Counted from the stretch's first letter, positions 50,601 through 58,810 are shown. The stretch is 64,000 nt of DNA from Lewinella sp. 4G2 (GCF_001625015.1 NZ_LVWJ02000014.1:1240001-1304000); one strand, 5' to 3'. Made by a program: numbers and translations. Notes: generated by a model not told the origin, from the sequence alone.

Positions 50601-52496
50601 AATGACGGTAATGATGGCGCTACTGGTGCTCAAGGTCCTCAGGGCGAACAGGGCATCCAAGGTGTAGCTGGACCCCAAGGTGAAACTGGTGCTCAGGGTC
50701 CTGCTGGCAATGATGGTGCTGACGGCGCTGACGGCGCTCAAGGGCCTCAGGGCGAACAGGGCATCCAAGGTATAGCTGGACCACAAGGTGAAACCGGTGC
50801 TCAAGGTCCTGCTGGTAATGACGGTGCAGACGGTACAGACGGCGCTGACGGTGCTACTGGCGCTCAAGGTCCTCAGGGCGAACAGGGCATCCAAGGTATA
50901 GCTGGACCGCAAGGTGAAACTGGCGCTCAAGGTCCCGCTGGTAATGACGGTGCTGACGGCGCTGATGGTGCTCAAGGTCCTCAGGGCGAACAGGGTATCC
51001 AAGGTGTAGCTGGACCACAAGGTGAAACCGGTGCTCAAGGTCCTGCTGGTAATGACGGCGCTGATGGCGCTACTGGCGCTCAAGGTCCTCAAGGCGAACA
51101 GGGTATCCAAGGTATAGCTGGCCCCCAAGGTGAAACTGGTGCTCAAGGTCCTGCTGGTAATGACGGTGCTGATGGCGCTGACGGCGCTACTGGTGCTCAA
51201 GGTCCTCAGGGCGAACAGGGTATCCAAGGTATAGCTGGACCGCAAGGTGAAACTGGAGCTCAAGGTCCTGCTGGTACTGACGGCGCTGATGGTGCTACTG
51301 GCGCTCAAGGTCCTCAAGGCGAACAGGGTATCCAAGGTATAGCTGGCCCCCAAGGTGAAACTGGTGCTCAGGGTCCTGCTGGTAATGACGGCGCTGATGG
51401 CGCTACTGGCGCTCAAGGTCCTCAGGGCGAACAGGGTATCCAAGGTATAGCTGGACCACAGGGTGAAACTGGCGCTCAAGGTCCTGCTGGTAATGACGGT
51501 GCAGACGGCGCTGATGGCGCTACTGGTGCTCAAGGTCCTCAGGGCGAACAGGGCATCCAAGGTATAGCTGGCCCTCAAGGTGAAACTGGTGCTCAAGGTT
51601 CTGCTGGTAATGACGGCGCTGATGGCGCTCAAGGTCCCCAAGGCGAACAGGGTATCCAAGGTATAGCTGGCCCGCAAGGTGAAACTGGTGCTCAAGGTCC
51701 TGCTGGTAATGACGGCGCTACTGGTGCTCAAGGTCCTCAGGGCGAACAGGGTATCCAAGGTGTAGCTGGCCCCCAAGGTGAAACTGGCGCTCAAGGTCCC
51801 GCTGGTACTGACGGCGCTACTGGCGCTCAAGGTCCCGCTGGAAATGACGGCGCTGATGGTGCCGACGGTATGACCGGCCCCAAAGGCGAAAGAGGCGCAA
51901 CCGGGCCTAAAGGCGACCAGGGTGACCAAGGCGAAACCGGCATGACTGGCGCCCAAGGCGAACAAGGCATGCAAGGCATAGCCGGTCCCCAAGGCCCAGC
52001 TGGCCCCGCAGGCCAAGACGGCCTCAACGGCGAAACCGGTGCCCGTGGCCCACAGGGAATCCAGGGAGTTCAGGGTAACGAAGGTATCCGTGGCCCCGAA
52101 GGCCCACGTGGCCCCACGGGTTCACAGGGCGTCCAGGGTGTACAGGGCGAAGCTGGTCCTGCGGGCCCGGTAGGTCCTCGTGGCCCATCCGGAGTAGCCA
52201 AAGGAGCGGCGAAGTACAATGCCGCGACCAGCTCCGAAGTCTATGATGCAGGCAATAATATCATCTTCGGAACCATGGAAGCATCCGGTACGACCGACGA
52301 AACCTCCCTCACCGTGAGTATGGCGGGCATGATGCTTACCGCCTCGAATAGTGTGATTCAGGTCAACCCCAATGCGCGCGGCGTTTTCTATGAAGTGACC
52401 TACAGCGGCGGTGCTGCGGTAATCAGCTTCTACAACTCTGCGGGTGCTACCGTTGATCTCGATGTCCTCAGTAACGTATCCGTTTCGGCTTTCTAA
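47688..52496 (+). CDS. Giant collagen-like Gly-X-Y repeat protein
   Basis: 1602 residues. A signal peptide (1-22) and a Bacteroidota N-terminal domain (about 23-125; [49 protein letters not shown]) precede about 1370 residues of uninterrupted Gly-X-Y triplets. The main module, about 33-39 residues ([20 protein letters not shown] then [16 protein letters not shown]), occurs about 30 times with small length changes in multiples of a triplet. The C-terminal ~100 residues are a globular beta-rich head ([40 protein letters not shown]) that could serve as a trimerisation knob. Codons in the repeat favour GGT and GCT. No T9SS domain; anchoring unknown. Probably a long surface fibre. Confidence 0.92.
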   Translation: MNNKLLQLLVLLLLCTGGAFAQTSGALNYQAAVRDANGDVLAQENVSLTFTLVRINDNVTSYTEMVDATTNAYGIVNAQVGEDGELLLIDWENGPYLLRTVIEAEDGSTLITERELTAVPYALYALNGSEGEQGPEGEQGPQGVPGVQGVQGLQGPRGPQGQRGRRGRIGATGDTGPQGPQGEQGPQGEQGPQGERGQRGQRGQRGLRGLPGADGENGLNGLNGLNGEDGATGPEGPQGETGAQGPEGPQGPAGADGAQGPQGEQGIQGVAGPQGEAGAQGPAGADGADGAQGPQGEQGIQGIAGPQGETGAQGPAGNDGADGADGAQGPQGEQGPQGEQGIQGVAGPQGETGAQGPAGNDGADGATGAQGPQGEQGIQGIAGPQGETGAQGPAGADGADGATGAQGPQGEQGIQGIAGPQGETGAQGPAGNDGADGADGATGAQGPQGEQGIQGIAGPQGETGAQGPAGNDGADGADGATGAQGPQGEQGIQGVAGPQGETGAQGPAGNDGADGATGAQGPQGEQGIQGIAGPQGETGAQGPAGNDGADGADGATGAQGPQGEQGIQGIAGPQGETGAQGPQGEQGIQGIAGPQGETGAQGPAGNDGADGAQGPAGTDGADGATGAQGPQGEQGIQGIAGPQGETGAQGPAGNDGADGATGAQGPQGEQGIQGIAGPQGETGAQGPAGADGADGATGAQGPQGEQGIQGIAGPQGETGAQGPAGTDGADGADGATGAQGPAGNDGADGADGATGAQGPQGEQGIQGIAGPQGETGAQGPAGNDGADGATGAQGPAGNDGADGATGAQGPQGEQGIQGIAGPQGETGAQGPAGNNGADGADGATGAQGPQGEQGIQGIAGPQGEAGAQGPQGEQGIQGVAGPQGETGAQGPAGNDGADGADGATGAQGPQGEQGIQGIAGPQGETGAQGPAGNDGADGADGATGAQGPQGEQGIQGIAGPQGETGAQGPAGNDGNDGATGAQGPQGEQGIQGVAGPQGETGAQGPAGNDGADGADGAQGPQGEQGIQGIAGPQGETGAQGPAGNDGADGTDGADGATGAQGPQGEQGIQGIAGPQGETGAQGPAGNDGADGADGAQGPQGEQGIQGVAGPQGETGAQGPAGNDGADGATGAQGPQGEQGIQGIAGPQGETGAQGPAGNDGADGADGATGAQGPQGEQGIQGIAGPQGETGAQGPAGTDGADGATGAQGPQGEQGIQGIAGPQGETGAQGPAGNDGADGATGAQGPQGEQGIQGIAGPQGETGAQGPAGNDGADGADGATGAQGPQGEQGIQGIAGPQGETGAQGSAGNDGADGAQGPQGEQGIQGIAGPQGETGAQGPAGNDGATGAQGPQGEQGIQGVAGPQGETGAQGPAGTDGATGAQGPAGNDGADGADGMTGPKGERGATGPKGDQGDQGETGMTGAQGEQGMQGIAGPQGPAGPAGQDGLNGETGARGPQGIQGVQGNEGIRGPEGPRGPTGSQGVQGVQGEAGPAGPVGPRGPSGVAKGAAKYNAATSSEVYDAGNNIIFGTMEASGTTDETSLTVSMAGMMLTASNSVIQVNPNARGVFYEVTYSGGAAVISFYNSAGATVDLDVLSNVSVSAF
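48400..51860 (+). repeat. Collagen-coding tandem repeat DNA
   Basis: Nearly identical units of about 99-117 bp with high synonymous identity; unit lengths differ only by multiples of 9 bp (one triplet of residues). The minus strand is also open for 1236 codons, a consequence of the GGN/GCN/CAR codon set and not a second gene. Confidence 0.9.
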
Positions 52497-52539
52497 GCTA
52501 ACGACTACCGGAGTCCACTTCGATAAGGTGGAAATGACA

Positions 52540-52585
52540 AGAATCCGCATCACGTGCTCGTGGTGCGGATTCTTTCGTTTTAGCT
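52540..52585 (+). terminator. Rho-independent-type terminator of the collagen-like gene
   Basis: Stem AGAATCCGCATCACG / CGTGGTGCGGATTCT with the loop TGCT, followed by TTCGTTTT. It lies 45 bases after the stop and is followed by the convergent PhyH gene. Confidence 0.8.
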
Positions 52586-52615
52586 GGTGAGCTGGTAACA
52601 GGTATAACACCACCC

Positions 52616-53539
52616 CTACATCAACGCCGGCCGTTGCGTAATCTCATGGTAACAAACCCGCTCCACGTCAAAGTAGTGCAGCACCATGCTCTTGCGCGTC
52701 AATTCCTTATTCAAATGGGGCTCTCCACCGTGAAGGAGGTTGGCGTGCCAGATGAAGAGATCGCCCTTTTTAGCGAGGAAGGTCTTGCGCTCGTAATCGG
52801 TGGCCGCCACCTTTTCAGCGATCATCTTTTCGTAGTCACCGTACAACTTTTCGCCGGTCCGCCACCAATCGCCTTCGTTGTCGTATTCGGGGTTGAGGTA
52901 GTACGGCATTTTGTGGCTGCCGGGGTAGTAGTGGAGGGGGCCCTGGTCCGGACCAATATCCTCCAGCGCCAGCCACACGCCGAGTAATCCGCCGAGGGGG
53001 AAGGTCGTCATGTGGATACTGTCCGAATGCGTTTTCTGTTGGCTTCCCTGCGTGAAGTTGATGCTCTGAAAAAGCCGCGCGCGGCCTTGGAGGAGCGCAC
53101 TCAGGAATTCCGTCAGCCGTTCGTTGGTCCACAAGTCCCGCAGCCGGTCGCTGTGGCGGATGGCGAACATTAGTTTGCTGTTGTACTGGTACGTCAGCGT
53201 GCCGTCCTTGACCATCCGGTCGATCTCCTCATTGATCCGGTCCGCCACCTCGGCGTCGATAAAGTTGGGCAGGACGCAATAGCCCACCTCCTCAAAAGCA
53301 TCCACCGAAGCCCGATCCGCTGCGGGAAGGGAGCGGTACAGTTCAGTTTCCGTTACCCGGATGGCCGGTTTCCCCTCCTTCAGCTTAGCCGGGTCCTTCC
53401 CCTCAAAGTCCTTGCTGGATACGGGGGAGAAGTAGGTTTTCTCCAGCCCCAGTTTGTCGTAGGCCGCCACGTTGTGATCGAGCCGTTTCCGGTTGAACAG
53501 GTTGTACAGGCTGTAGGCGATCTTGAGTCGGCGGAGCAT
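52616..53539 (-). CDS. Phytanoyl-CoA dioxygenase (PhyH) family protein
   Basis: 307 residues, matching the PhyH family of Fe(II)/2-oxoglutarate-dependent oxygenases. The iron site H-x-D is QKTHSDSIHMTT, the distal His is in WHANLLHGGEPHLN, and the region GVWLALEDIGPDQGPLHYYP followed by GSHKMP is the usual jelly-roll strand set; a conserved Arg follows for 2-oxoglutarate. Substrate unknown (members act on CoA esters, antibiotics, ectoine and others). The N-terminal ~60 residues (YSLYNLFNRKRLDHN) are outside the core. Start ATG at 53539. Confidence 0.88.
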   Translation of the reverse strand: MLRRLKIAYSLYNLFNRKRLDHNVAAYDKLGLEKTYFSPVSSKDFEGKDPAKLKEGKPAIRVTETELYRSLPAADRASVDAFEEVGYCVLPNFIDAEVADRINEEIDRMVKDGTLTYQYNSKLMFAIRHSDRLRDLWTNERLTEFLSALLQGRARLFQSINFTQGSQQKTHSDSIHMTTFPLGGLLGVWLALEDIGPDQGPLHYYPGSHKMPYYLNPEYDNEGDWWRTGEKLYGDYEKMIAEKVAATDYERKTFLAKKGDLFIWHANLLHGGEPHLNKELTRKSMVLHYFDVERVCYHEITQRPALM

Positions 53540-53578
53540 GAAAGGTGGTTGAGAGTTGTAAGGTAGGGGTTTGTGGTA

Positions 53579-53650
53579 AAGTCTGTAGTCTATAGTCTAT
53601 AGTGCGCCGCCCCTAAGACTGCAGACTACAGACTACAGACTACAGACTAA
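53579..53650. repeat. Heptamer array with inverted arms, AGTCTAT/AGACTAC type
   Basis: Left arm AGTCTGT AGTCTAT AGTCTAT AGT; right arm AGACTGC AGACTAC AGACTAC AGACTAC AGACTAA. The GNAT gene ends inside the right arm: its last residues (RLVCSL) and its TAG stop (minus strand, 53633-53635) are array sequence. Confidence 0.85.
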
Positions 53651-54181
53651 TCGCCAATCCTCCATCAAGTACCCATTCCCAATATCCGTATCGAAGCGAT
53701 CCAGTTTCACGAAGCCGAGATGCTCGTACAGGCCGATGGCTTTATTCTGGTAATTCACGTCCAGCCGCAGTTTTTTCTGGCCTTCGTTTTTGGCAATTCG
53801 CTTAACGGTATCGATGAGCGCGCGCCCGTACCCTTTCCCGTGCCGGTCCGGCAGCACGTAGAGTTTGTGGAGTTTGGCCGTGGCCGGTAAATAATTTAAT
53901 TGGTAACTAACGTAACCTACGGCGCTGAATTTATTTGATTTCCCTTTTGCGTAGCCATTTTCAACGGCGTGTGCGGTGTTCTCCAGTATCAAATAAAATA
54001 CGTGGCCCTCCGCCACCTGTCGTTCAATGGCGGCGTAGCTGTACATCCGCTCCAGCATATATTCAATTTGCTCGGGGGAGAGAATATCCCCAAACGTATC
54101 TGGCCAGGTAGCGTGGGCGATCCGTTGAATTACCGCATAGTCGGACGGTGTGGCGGGTATGATTTTAAAGGGGTGAGGCAT
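53633..54181 (-). CDS. GNAT family N-acetyltransferase
   Basis: 182 residues. A single GNAT domain: FKIIPATPSDYAVIQRIAHA, VGYVSYQLNYLPATAKLHKL, YVLPDRHGKGYGRALIDTVK with the acetyl-CoA pyrophosphate loop (RHGKGYG), LRLDVNYQNKAIGLYEHLGF. Substrate unknown. The C-terminal residues come from an array, so the natural end of the protein may have been shorter or longer. Start ATG at 54181. Confidence 0.86.
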   Translation of the reverse strand: MPHPFKIIPATPSDYAVIQRIAHATWPDTFGDILSPEQIEYMLERMYSYAAIERQVAEGHVFYLILENTAHAVENGYAKGKSNKFSAVGYVSYQLNYLPATAKLHKLYVLPDRHGKGYGRALIDTVKRIAKNEGQKKLRLDVNYQNKAIGLYEHLGFVKLDRFDTDIGNGYLMEDWRLVCSL

Positions 54182-54220
54182 ACGCTAAATAATTACTTAA
54201 TTTATTTTGGAGGATACAAA

Positions 54221-54901
54221 TCACCCCACCCGCTCGTGCAACTCCGCCCCGTTATTCCTTACGTTCCCCACCATCGCCGAAACGGGGTACGCCGTCAGTG
54301 TCCCGTCCGGCGGCGTCCGTAGTAGGTCTTTTACTCCCGCTAGTGAAGTCGAATCGTCCAGCCACGCATTTTGGAGGTCCGTTTGTTGGAGGAGCATGGG
54401 CATCCGGTCGTGCAAGGGTTCCATTTCCGCGTTGGGGGCGCCGGTGATGATGGAGTAGGTATGGACGGCCTCCGCGTCGGGGTCATTCTTGTCCTTCCAG
54501 GTTTCCCAGATACCGGCCATTACGAGTAGGCTACCGTCGGCCGGGAAGATGCGGTGGGGGTATTTCTTGCCGTCTTTACGTTGCCATTCGTAGAAGGAAT
54601 CCGCCACCACCAGGCACCGCCGTTCGCGGATGGCCTTGCGGAAACTCGGCTTATCCTCGATCCCCTCGCGCCGCGCGTTGATCATCCGCGCCCCAATTTT
54701 TAGGTCCTTGGCCCAGAACGGCACGAGTCCCCAGCGAAATAAATTTAATCGGTCCGGGTCCGCATTCGTAATTACGGGGTTCCGCTGCGTCGGGGCCACG
54801 TTGTAGTTCTTCACCAGCGCATTTGTAGGCGTAAAGAGGTCGCGGGTAAATTGCTCCCGCAGCTTCGCTTCGTCGATGACAACACTGTAGCGTCCACACA
54901 T
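54221..54901 (-). CDS. SRAP-domain (YedK/HMCES-like) protein
   Basis: 226 residues. The SRAP domain covalently caps abasic sites in single-stranded DNA through its Cys2, made available after Met removal; the start MCGRYSVVIDEA is therefore decisive and the ATG at 54901 is used. The catalytic-site features are present: NVAPTQRNPVITNADPD, WGLVPFWAKDLKIGARMINA, RREGIEDKPSFRKAIRERRC, LVVADSFYEWQ (active-site Glu) and EPLHDRMPMLL (active-site His). Cytoplasmic DNA repair role. The upstream longer frame runs through an array. Confidence 0.95.
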   Translation of the reverse strand: MCGRYSVVIDEAKLREQFTRDLFTPTNALVKNYNVAPTQRNPVITNADPDRLNLFRWGLVPFWAKDLKIGARMINARREGIEDKPSFRKAIRERRCLVVADSFYEWQRKDGKKYPHRIFPADGSLLVMAGIWETWKDKNDPDAEAVHTYSIITGAPNAEMEPLHDRMPMLLQQTDLQNAWLDDSTSLAGVKDLLRTPPDGTLTAYPVSAMVGNVRNNGAELHERVG

Positions 54902-54993
54902 AATTGGTGCTTTGGTGATTTGGTAACCGAAATATCCCCACTCCCGTTCGATGGTGGCCACCAAAGCACCAAGATACCAAAGCACCAAAACCG
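54902..54993. repeat. Short-period array with inverted arms, TTTGGTGN type
   Basis: Left arm TTGGTGC TTTGGTGA TTTGGTAA; right arm CACCAAAGCACCAAGATACC AAAGCACCAAAACC. It fills the gap between the SRAP start and the DUF5682 stop (54994-54996), which abuts the right arm. Confidence 0.75.
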
Positions 54994-57366
54994 CTACCCC
55001 ATCCACCCCAAAAGCGCTTCTACCAAATCTTCGTGTTCCCCCTCAACCACTTCCGCTTCCTCCCGAAGGTAATCCACTTCATCTATCGGCGCTGCCGCAG
55101 GTGCGGGGTTATGGACAGAAGCTGCGCCTGCCACATCAACCCTTTCCCCGGCACCCGCGACAGCGCCCTGATTATCGGACTGGGCTAAGCGGAGTAGACG
55201 CTGGCGGTCGAAGACGCTAAAGTCAGCAAAAGTGCGGCGGAGGAGGGGGAGAATGGCCTCGAAATCTTCCCACGCAAGACCGGCCACCCACCCATCGACA
55301 AGCGCCCAGAGCGGCGGATAATGAAAGAGTAATTGGCCACTACCGTGCAAAAACCCGCTGAGCCACTGGGCCACGTAATGAGCGGAATTGGCCGCCGAAA
55401 GGGCCCGCGAAAAGCGCTTGGCCGCCGCGGCGTCGTCGAACAAACCACGGTCGTAAAGGAGGCGCACGCAGTGGCCCTCGATGAGGGGATGAATGCCCCC
55501 GGCGGCAACGGCCCGGCGCAGGCCGCCCTCCCAAACGTCGTCGTGCAACTCATTTTCGAGCTGGGCGATGGCGTAGTTGGCCGCCGCCAAATGGCCGAGT
55601 AAATCGGTGGCCTGGTCGTCGTCAATGTTGGTCGCCGCGGCGGGCAAACCAGCGACGAGGCGCGGTAATAATTCGTCGATGACCTGCAACAGCGCCGTCG
55701 TATCCGTCTTGCGGGAATCCCCGTAACGGCTGGTCTGCACGAGCGTGGGGATGGCCGCGAGCAGCGCCGCCACGTCGGTCGTTTCGGCGGCCCGCTGGCG
55801 CAGGAGATCCATGAGGGTGGGGACGACGTCCGGCAAGTCCGCCCGCAAACAATCGAGGGTAAGTTGGGCGAGGGGGAGGACGGTCGTCAGCTCCTGCGCC
55901 CTTTCCTCACTGTACTTGGCCGCGGCGCTGGCGACGGTATTGCCGTAACTCGCCCGCTCGATGAGGTAGAGTGAAAACTCGGGCTTCCACTCCAGTAACC
56001 AGATCTCCTTGAAGCTGCTGATGGTGTCCGGGCCGAGTGGCTGTAAGCTCCCCCAATGGATGCCGAGCAGGTTGAGGCGGTGGAGAAGGTGGCTCTTCCG
56101 CAGGTCATTGGAAGCGCGCAGATCGATGCCGCCCCGCGGGTTGGTCTTGGTGGCCTTGAGGTATAACTGGCCCGCAGTTTCCCAGAGCTTGGCCATCCGG
56201 GTGCTCTTGATCTCCTTATTGAAGTTCTCGACGAGCGGGACGGACGTGACCCCCGGCGGGACGAACCCGACCGTCGTACCAATCGTCAGTTTTTCGTGAA
56301 TGATTGCCAGCCGTTCTGGGCGGCCCGCGGCGAGGGTGCCGAGGAGGGCTTGCTCCAATTCCTGGATGCCGGGGGCTTCGTGATCGCGTAAATTGGCCAG
56401 GGCGCCGGCGAGGGCGACGGCCTCCGTAGCCATGGCCGGGCTGGCGTCGTAACCTTCTTCGCGGAGGAGTTTGCCGGCCGTGGCCATCCATCTTGCCGTG
56501 GCGTTTTCGGGGAAGTCGTGGAGTAATTTGTACCAGGATGGGCTCAGTACCCCGGCCCCGTACCCACCCGACCGGGCCAGGCGGGGGTAGGACCAAGGCA
56601 CCCACGCCGTCGCCACCTTGACGCGGGGCAGACCCTTGAGCCGCGCCTTATCCGTGGAGGCTTTGTACCGGCCGATGTCGTTCACCGCCGGCCCGTGGAA
56701 GGCCCCGACGATGATGGCGATCCGCTCCGCCCCGGATTTCATGGCCTTGCGGATCTCGGTGCGCATAAAGGCCTCCCGCCGCTCGTTTTCCGCATCGGAT
56801 GCCGAAGGAAAGGCTTCCCGGAGTTCACCGATCATTTCCAAGAGGGCGGTAAAGGTGGCTTCCGGATTGTCCGTGCCGCGCTCCAGCGTAGCATCCCACC
56901 AGGATTCAGAATCTTCGTAACCGGCCAGTTCCGCCATCAGCGAAAGTGGGTCGCGGCGCAGTTGGCGGTTGAGTTGTTTGCGCGTCTTCCCCGGTAGCAG
57001 GGAGGGCGTTTCCGGCGGGGGCTCCTCCGTTTGGAAAAGGGTGGGCGGCACGTGGGCGGCCGTTTCGGCGAGGTAGTTCTTGGCGGGCAGGTCGATGGGC
57101 GTCACCGTCACCCCGTGCTCCACCGCCCAGTCGATGGCCTGGTACTCGGGGCTGAAACTGGCGAAGGGGTAGAAGCTGGCCCGCTCAATGTCCTTAGCGT
57201 CGTAGAGCACCATGGCGACGGGTGGCCGCAGGTCCTTGGCCACGACGTCCGTCAGGTTCACCGCGTCGGCCGGCCATTCGAGGAGAATGAGGTCGGGGGC
57301 GTAGGCGTCCAGCGCGGCGCGGAGGCGGCGGGCGGAGTTGGGGCCGTGGTGGCGGATGGCATAGAT
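54994..57366 (-). CDS. DUF5682 family protein, start codon missing
   Basis: About 790 residues. The N-terminus has the DUF5682 hallmark RIYAIRHHGPNSARRLRAAL, APDLILLEWPADA, later PFASFSPEYQAIDWA, the EAFMRTEIRKA helix and IAIIVGAFHGPA, all like the TraB/ChaN-type fold; the C-terminal 500 residues are helical repeats. DUF5682 genes usually sit with MoxR AAA+, VWA and SWIM genes; none is nearby. From GTG 57261 the protein would lose the HHG motif, while the open frame upstream contains no ATG/GTG/TTG. ATC at 57364-57366 lies at the expected spot, immediately beyond a heptamer array. Two dispersed-element copies are in the C-terminal linker. Confidence 0.82.
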   Translation of the reverse strand: MYAIRHHGPNSARRLRAALDAYAPDLILLEWPADAVNLTDVVAKDLRPPVAMVLYDAKDIERASFYPFASFSPEYQAIDWAVEHGVTVTPIDLPAKNYLAETAAHVPPTLFQTEEPPPETPSLLPGKTRKQLNRQLRRDPLSLMAELAGYEDSESWWDATLERGTDNPEATFTALLEMIGELREAFPSASDAENERREAFMRTEIRKAMKSGAERIAIIVGAFHGPAVNDIGRYKASTDKARLKGLPRVKVATAWVPWSYPRLARSGGYGAGVLSPSWYKLLHDFPENATARWMATAGKLLREEGYDASPAMATEAVALAGALANLRDHEAPGIQELEQALLGTLAAGRPERLAIIHEKLTIGTTVGFVPPGVTSVPLVENFNKEIKSTRMAKLWETAGQLYLKATKTNPRGGIDLRASNDLRKSHLLHRLNLLGIHWGSLQPLGPDTISSFKEIWLLEWKPEFSLYLIERASYGNTVASAAAKYSEERAQELTTVLPLAQLTLDCLRADLPDVVPTLMDLLRQRAAETTDVAALLAAIPTLVQTSRYGDSRKTDTTALLQVIDELLPRLVAGLPAAATNIDDDQATDLLGHLAAANYAIAQLENELHDDVWEGGLRRAVAAGGIHPLIEGHCVRLLYDRGLFDDAAAAKRFSRALSAANSAHYVAQWLSGFLHGSGQLLFHYPPLWALVDGWVAGLAWEDFEAILPLLRRTFADFSVFDRQRLLRLAQSDNQGAVAGAGERVDVAGAASVHNPAPAAAPIDEVDYLREEAEVVEGEHEDLVEALLGWMG
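55087..55106. repeat. Dispersed element copy inside DUF5682 gene
   Basis: GGCGCTGCCGCAGGTGCGGG, forward, encoding NPAPAAAPID in the acidic C-terminal linker. Confidence 0.65.
55150..55169. repeat. Dispersed element copy inside DUF5682 gene
   Basis: GGCACCCGCGACAGCGCCCT, reverse orientation relative to the copy at 55087, encoding QGAVAGAGE. Confidence 0.65.
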
Positions 57367-58252
57367 GCGATTCTCGATTCTCGATTCTCGATTGGCGAGG
57401 ACTGATTGTGCTGCCGCACGGCTCTGTCGTGCTTTGCACTCCCTCGGGTTTTAACTGGACGTGGAGTTGTGGTAAATATCGGGAGAAGAAGATCTAAATG
57501 ATTCTCGAATCTCGATTTGTTGCGCAGTACTTCATGCTCTCGATCGGCGAGGACTGATGAACTACGTTGCTGCTTCGCGGCTGCCGCACGGCTCTGTCGT
57601 GCTTTGCACTCCCTCGGGTTTTAACTAGACGTGGAGTTGTGGTAAATATCGCTCGGGAGGTGCTATGCTCTTCTATCTGCTAAACCTCTACCTGCATTTA
57701 ACTTTTTGTCGAGCGATCGGACGGTGGCTACAAAAATGCTGATGAGTTCGTTATTTTCAACGATGAGGTCTTTAAGCCTGTGGTCGGATAAATATTTAGC
57801 CCCGAGGATGATCTTAAGATTTATGTAGGTCTCCCGTAACTCCTTTAGCGCAATACTGCTTTTGTGCCGAAAATCTTTATCCGATTGAGCTCCGCGGGCT
57901 TCCCCATAAAGCAAAGCTGGAGCACTTCCTGATCGCACAATCTGCTTGCTAAAGTGCTGGCCGCTGAATGTTTTTGGCAAGTTGTCTGCCACTTTAATAA
58001 TACGAATAGCGAACGCAATCAGTCTGTCTTCTAAAATCTGGGCTTTTTGGTTGGATGTCATGTCTGCTGTTTATCCAAAGCTACGGAAAAGCAGCAAATG
58101 AAACAAATAGTGTTTAATGTATTTCGAATGCAACACAAGCAACACCTTCTTGAGCACGCAGTGCGAAAAAGCCGTGCGGTAGCCACTCAGTCCTCATTTA
58201 TCGAGAATCGAGTATCGAGAATCAAAATTTGAGAATCAAAATTTGAGAATCA
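57367..58252. mobile_element. Repeat-bounded cassette carrying a four-helix-bundle gene
   Basis: The left side has heptamers (CGATTCT)n, then CGATTGGCGAGGACTGAT and GCTGCCGCACGGCT (57369-57440); this block is repeated at 57541-57651. The right side (58150-58252) carries the reverse complement, AGCCGTGCGGTAG, CAGTCCTC and (GAGAATC)n units. The interior codes only for the four-helix-bundle protein. The two ends thus form long complementary arms around one gene. It sits between the 5' end of the DUF5682 gene and the 3' end of the NTF2-like gene, whose TGA stop (58250-58252) is array sequence. Confidence 0.6.
57663..58061 (-). CDS. Four-helix bundle protein (23S rRNA IVP/S23-like)
   Basis: 132 residues. 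It fits the four-helix bundle family first known from intervening sequences of 23S rRNA genes: ILEDRLIAFAIRIIKVADNL, the conserved turn IVRSGSAPALLYGEARGA, DFRHKSSIALKELRETYINL, and a last helix ENNELISIFVATVRSLDKKL. Members are small cytoplasmic, often pentameric proteins of unclear role, some as accessory proteins of diversity-generating retroelements. Here there is no rRNA or reverse transcriptase nearby; the gene lies inside inverted repeats. Start ATG at 58061. Confidence 0.85.
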   Translation of the reverse strand: MTSNQKAQILEDRLIAFAIRIIKVADNLPKTFSGQHFSKQIVRSGSAPALLYGEARGAQSDKDFRHKSSIALKELRETYINLKIILGAKYLSDHRLKDLIVENNELISIFVATVRSLDKKLNAGRGLADRRA

Positions 58253-58810
58253 CATATTTTTGGTGGCCTCATCCAAAACCGCCCGATTCCCCGTCCCCCA
58301 ACGAACATCCTGTTCCCAGCCGCTAATACGCCACCCGTCATCCGTACGCATCAGGGTATGCCGGTAAGTACCTTTTTGTACGAAAGTTGGCGATCCATCG
58401 GGGTTGGCCAGGTAGTGACTGGCCTGGAAGTGGCTGACGGCTACCGCCTCGTCGTTATTTAAATTGATATAGTCAACAACGACTTCGTGGTGGGTGCTAT
58501 CGTAGGGCTCGAAACTGGCGGCGGCCACTTTCTTCCAAGCTGCGATGGGCACGGGAGCGGGTGGGCTGGGGGCCGTCCGTGGGTCCATGTTTACGGATAC
58601 CATTGTAGTGAAGAGATCGGCGAAGGCATCCCAATCCCGGAAATCAATACCGCAGGCAAAGCGGCCCACCAGGCTTTGGATGGCCGCGCGGTCACGCAGT
58701 TGCTGGAGGGTGGCGTGGTTCCAATCGCAAACGCCGTCAGTAGGTAGCGCTTCCGCTGGCTTTTCGGGTTTATCGGGGGAGGATTTCTTTTTGGAGGTAA
58801 ACAGGCCCAT
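58250..58810 (-). CDS. NTF2/SnoaL-like domain protein
   Basis: 186 residues. A ~35-residue charged N-terminus precedes a SnoaL/NTF2-like cone domain: LRDRAAIQSLVGRFACGIDF, RDWDAFADLFT, HHEVVVDYINLNNDEAVAVS, HFQASHYLANPDGSPTFVQK and GTYRHTLMRTDDGWRISGW. Such domains occur as small-molecule isomerases/hydrolases or as binding modules. The gene ends ATG-TGA where TGA is supplied by the adjoining array. Cytoplasmic; function unknown. Confidence 0.82.
   Translation of the reverse strand: MGLFTSKKKSSPDKPEKPAEALPTDGVCDWNHATLQQLRDRAAIQSLVGRFACGIDFRDWDAFADLFTTMVSVNMDPRTAPSPPAPVPIAAWKKVAAASFEPYDSTHHEVVVDYINLNNDEAVAVSHFQASHYLANPDGSPTFVQKGTYRHTLMRTDDGWRISGWEQDVRWGTGNRAVLDEATKNM

Noticed and set aside
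48306-52016. 1236-codon open frame on the minus strand
   Set aside because: It is the exact antisense of the collagen repeat; the codons GGN, GCN, CAR and GAY produce no stop when read backwards. It has no start context and only repeats of ALRTLST-type residues.
57369-58252. CRISPR array
   Set aside because: Repeats are 7 nt in direct tandem without spacers of regular length, and no cas gene is present.
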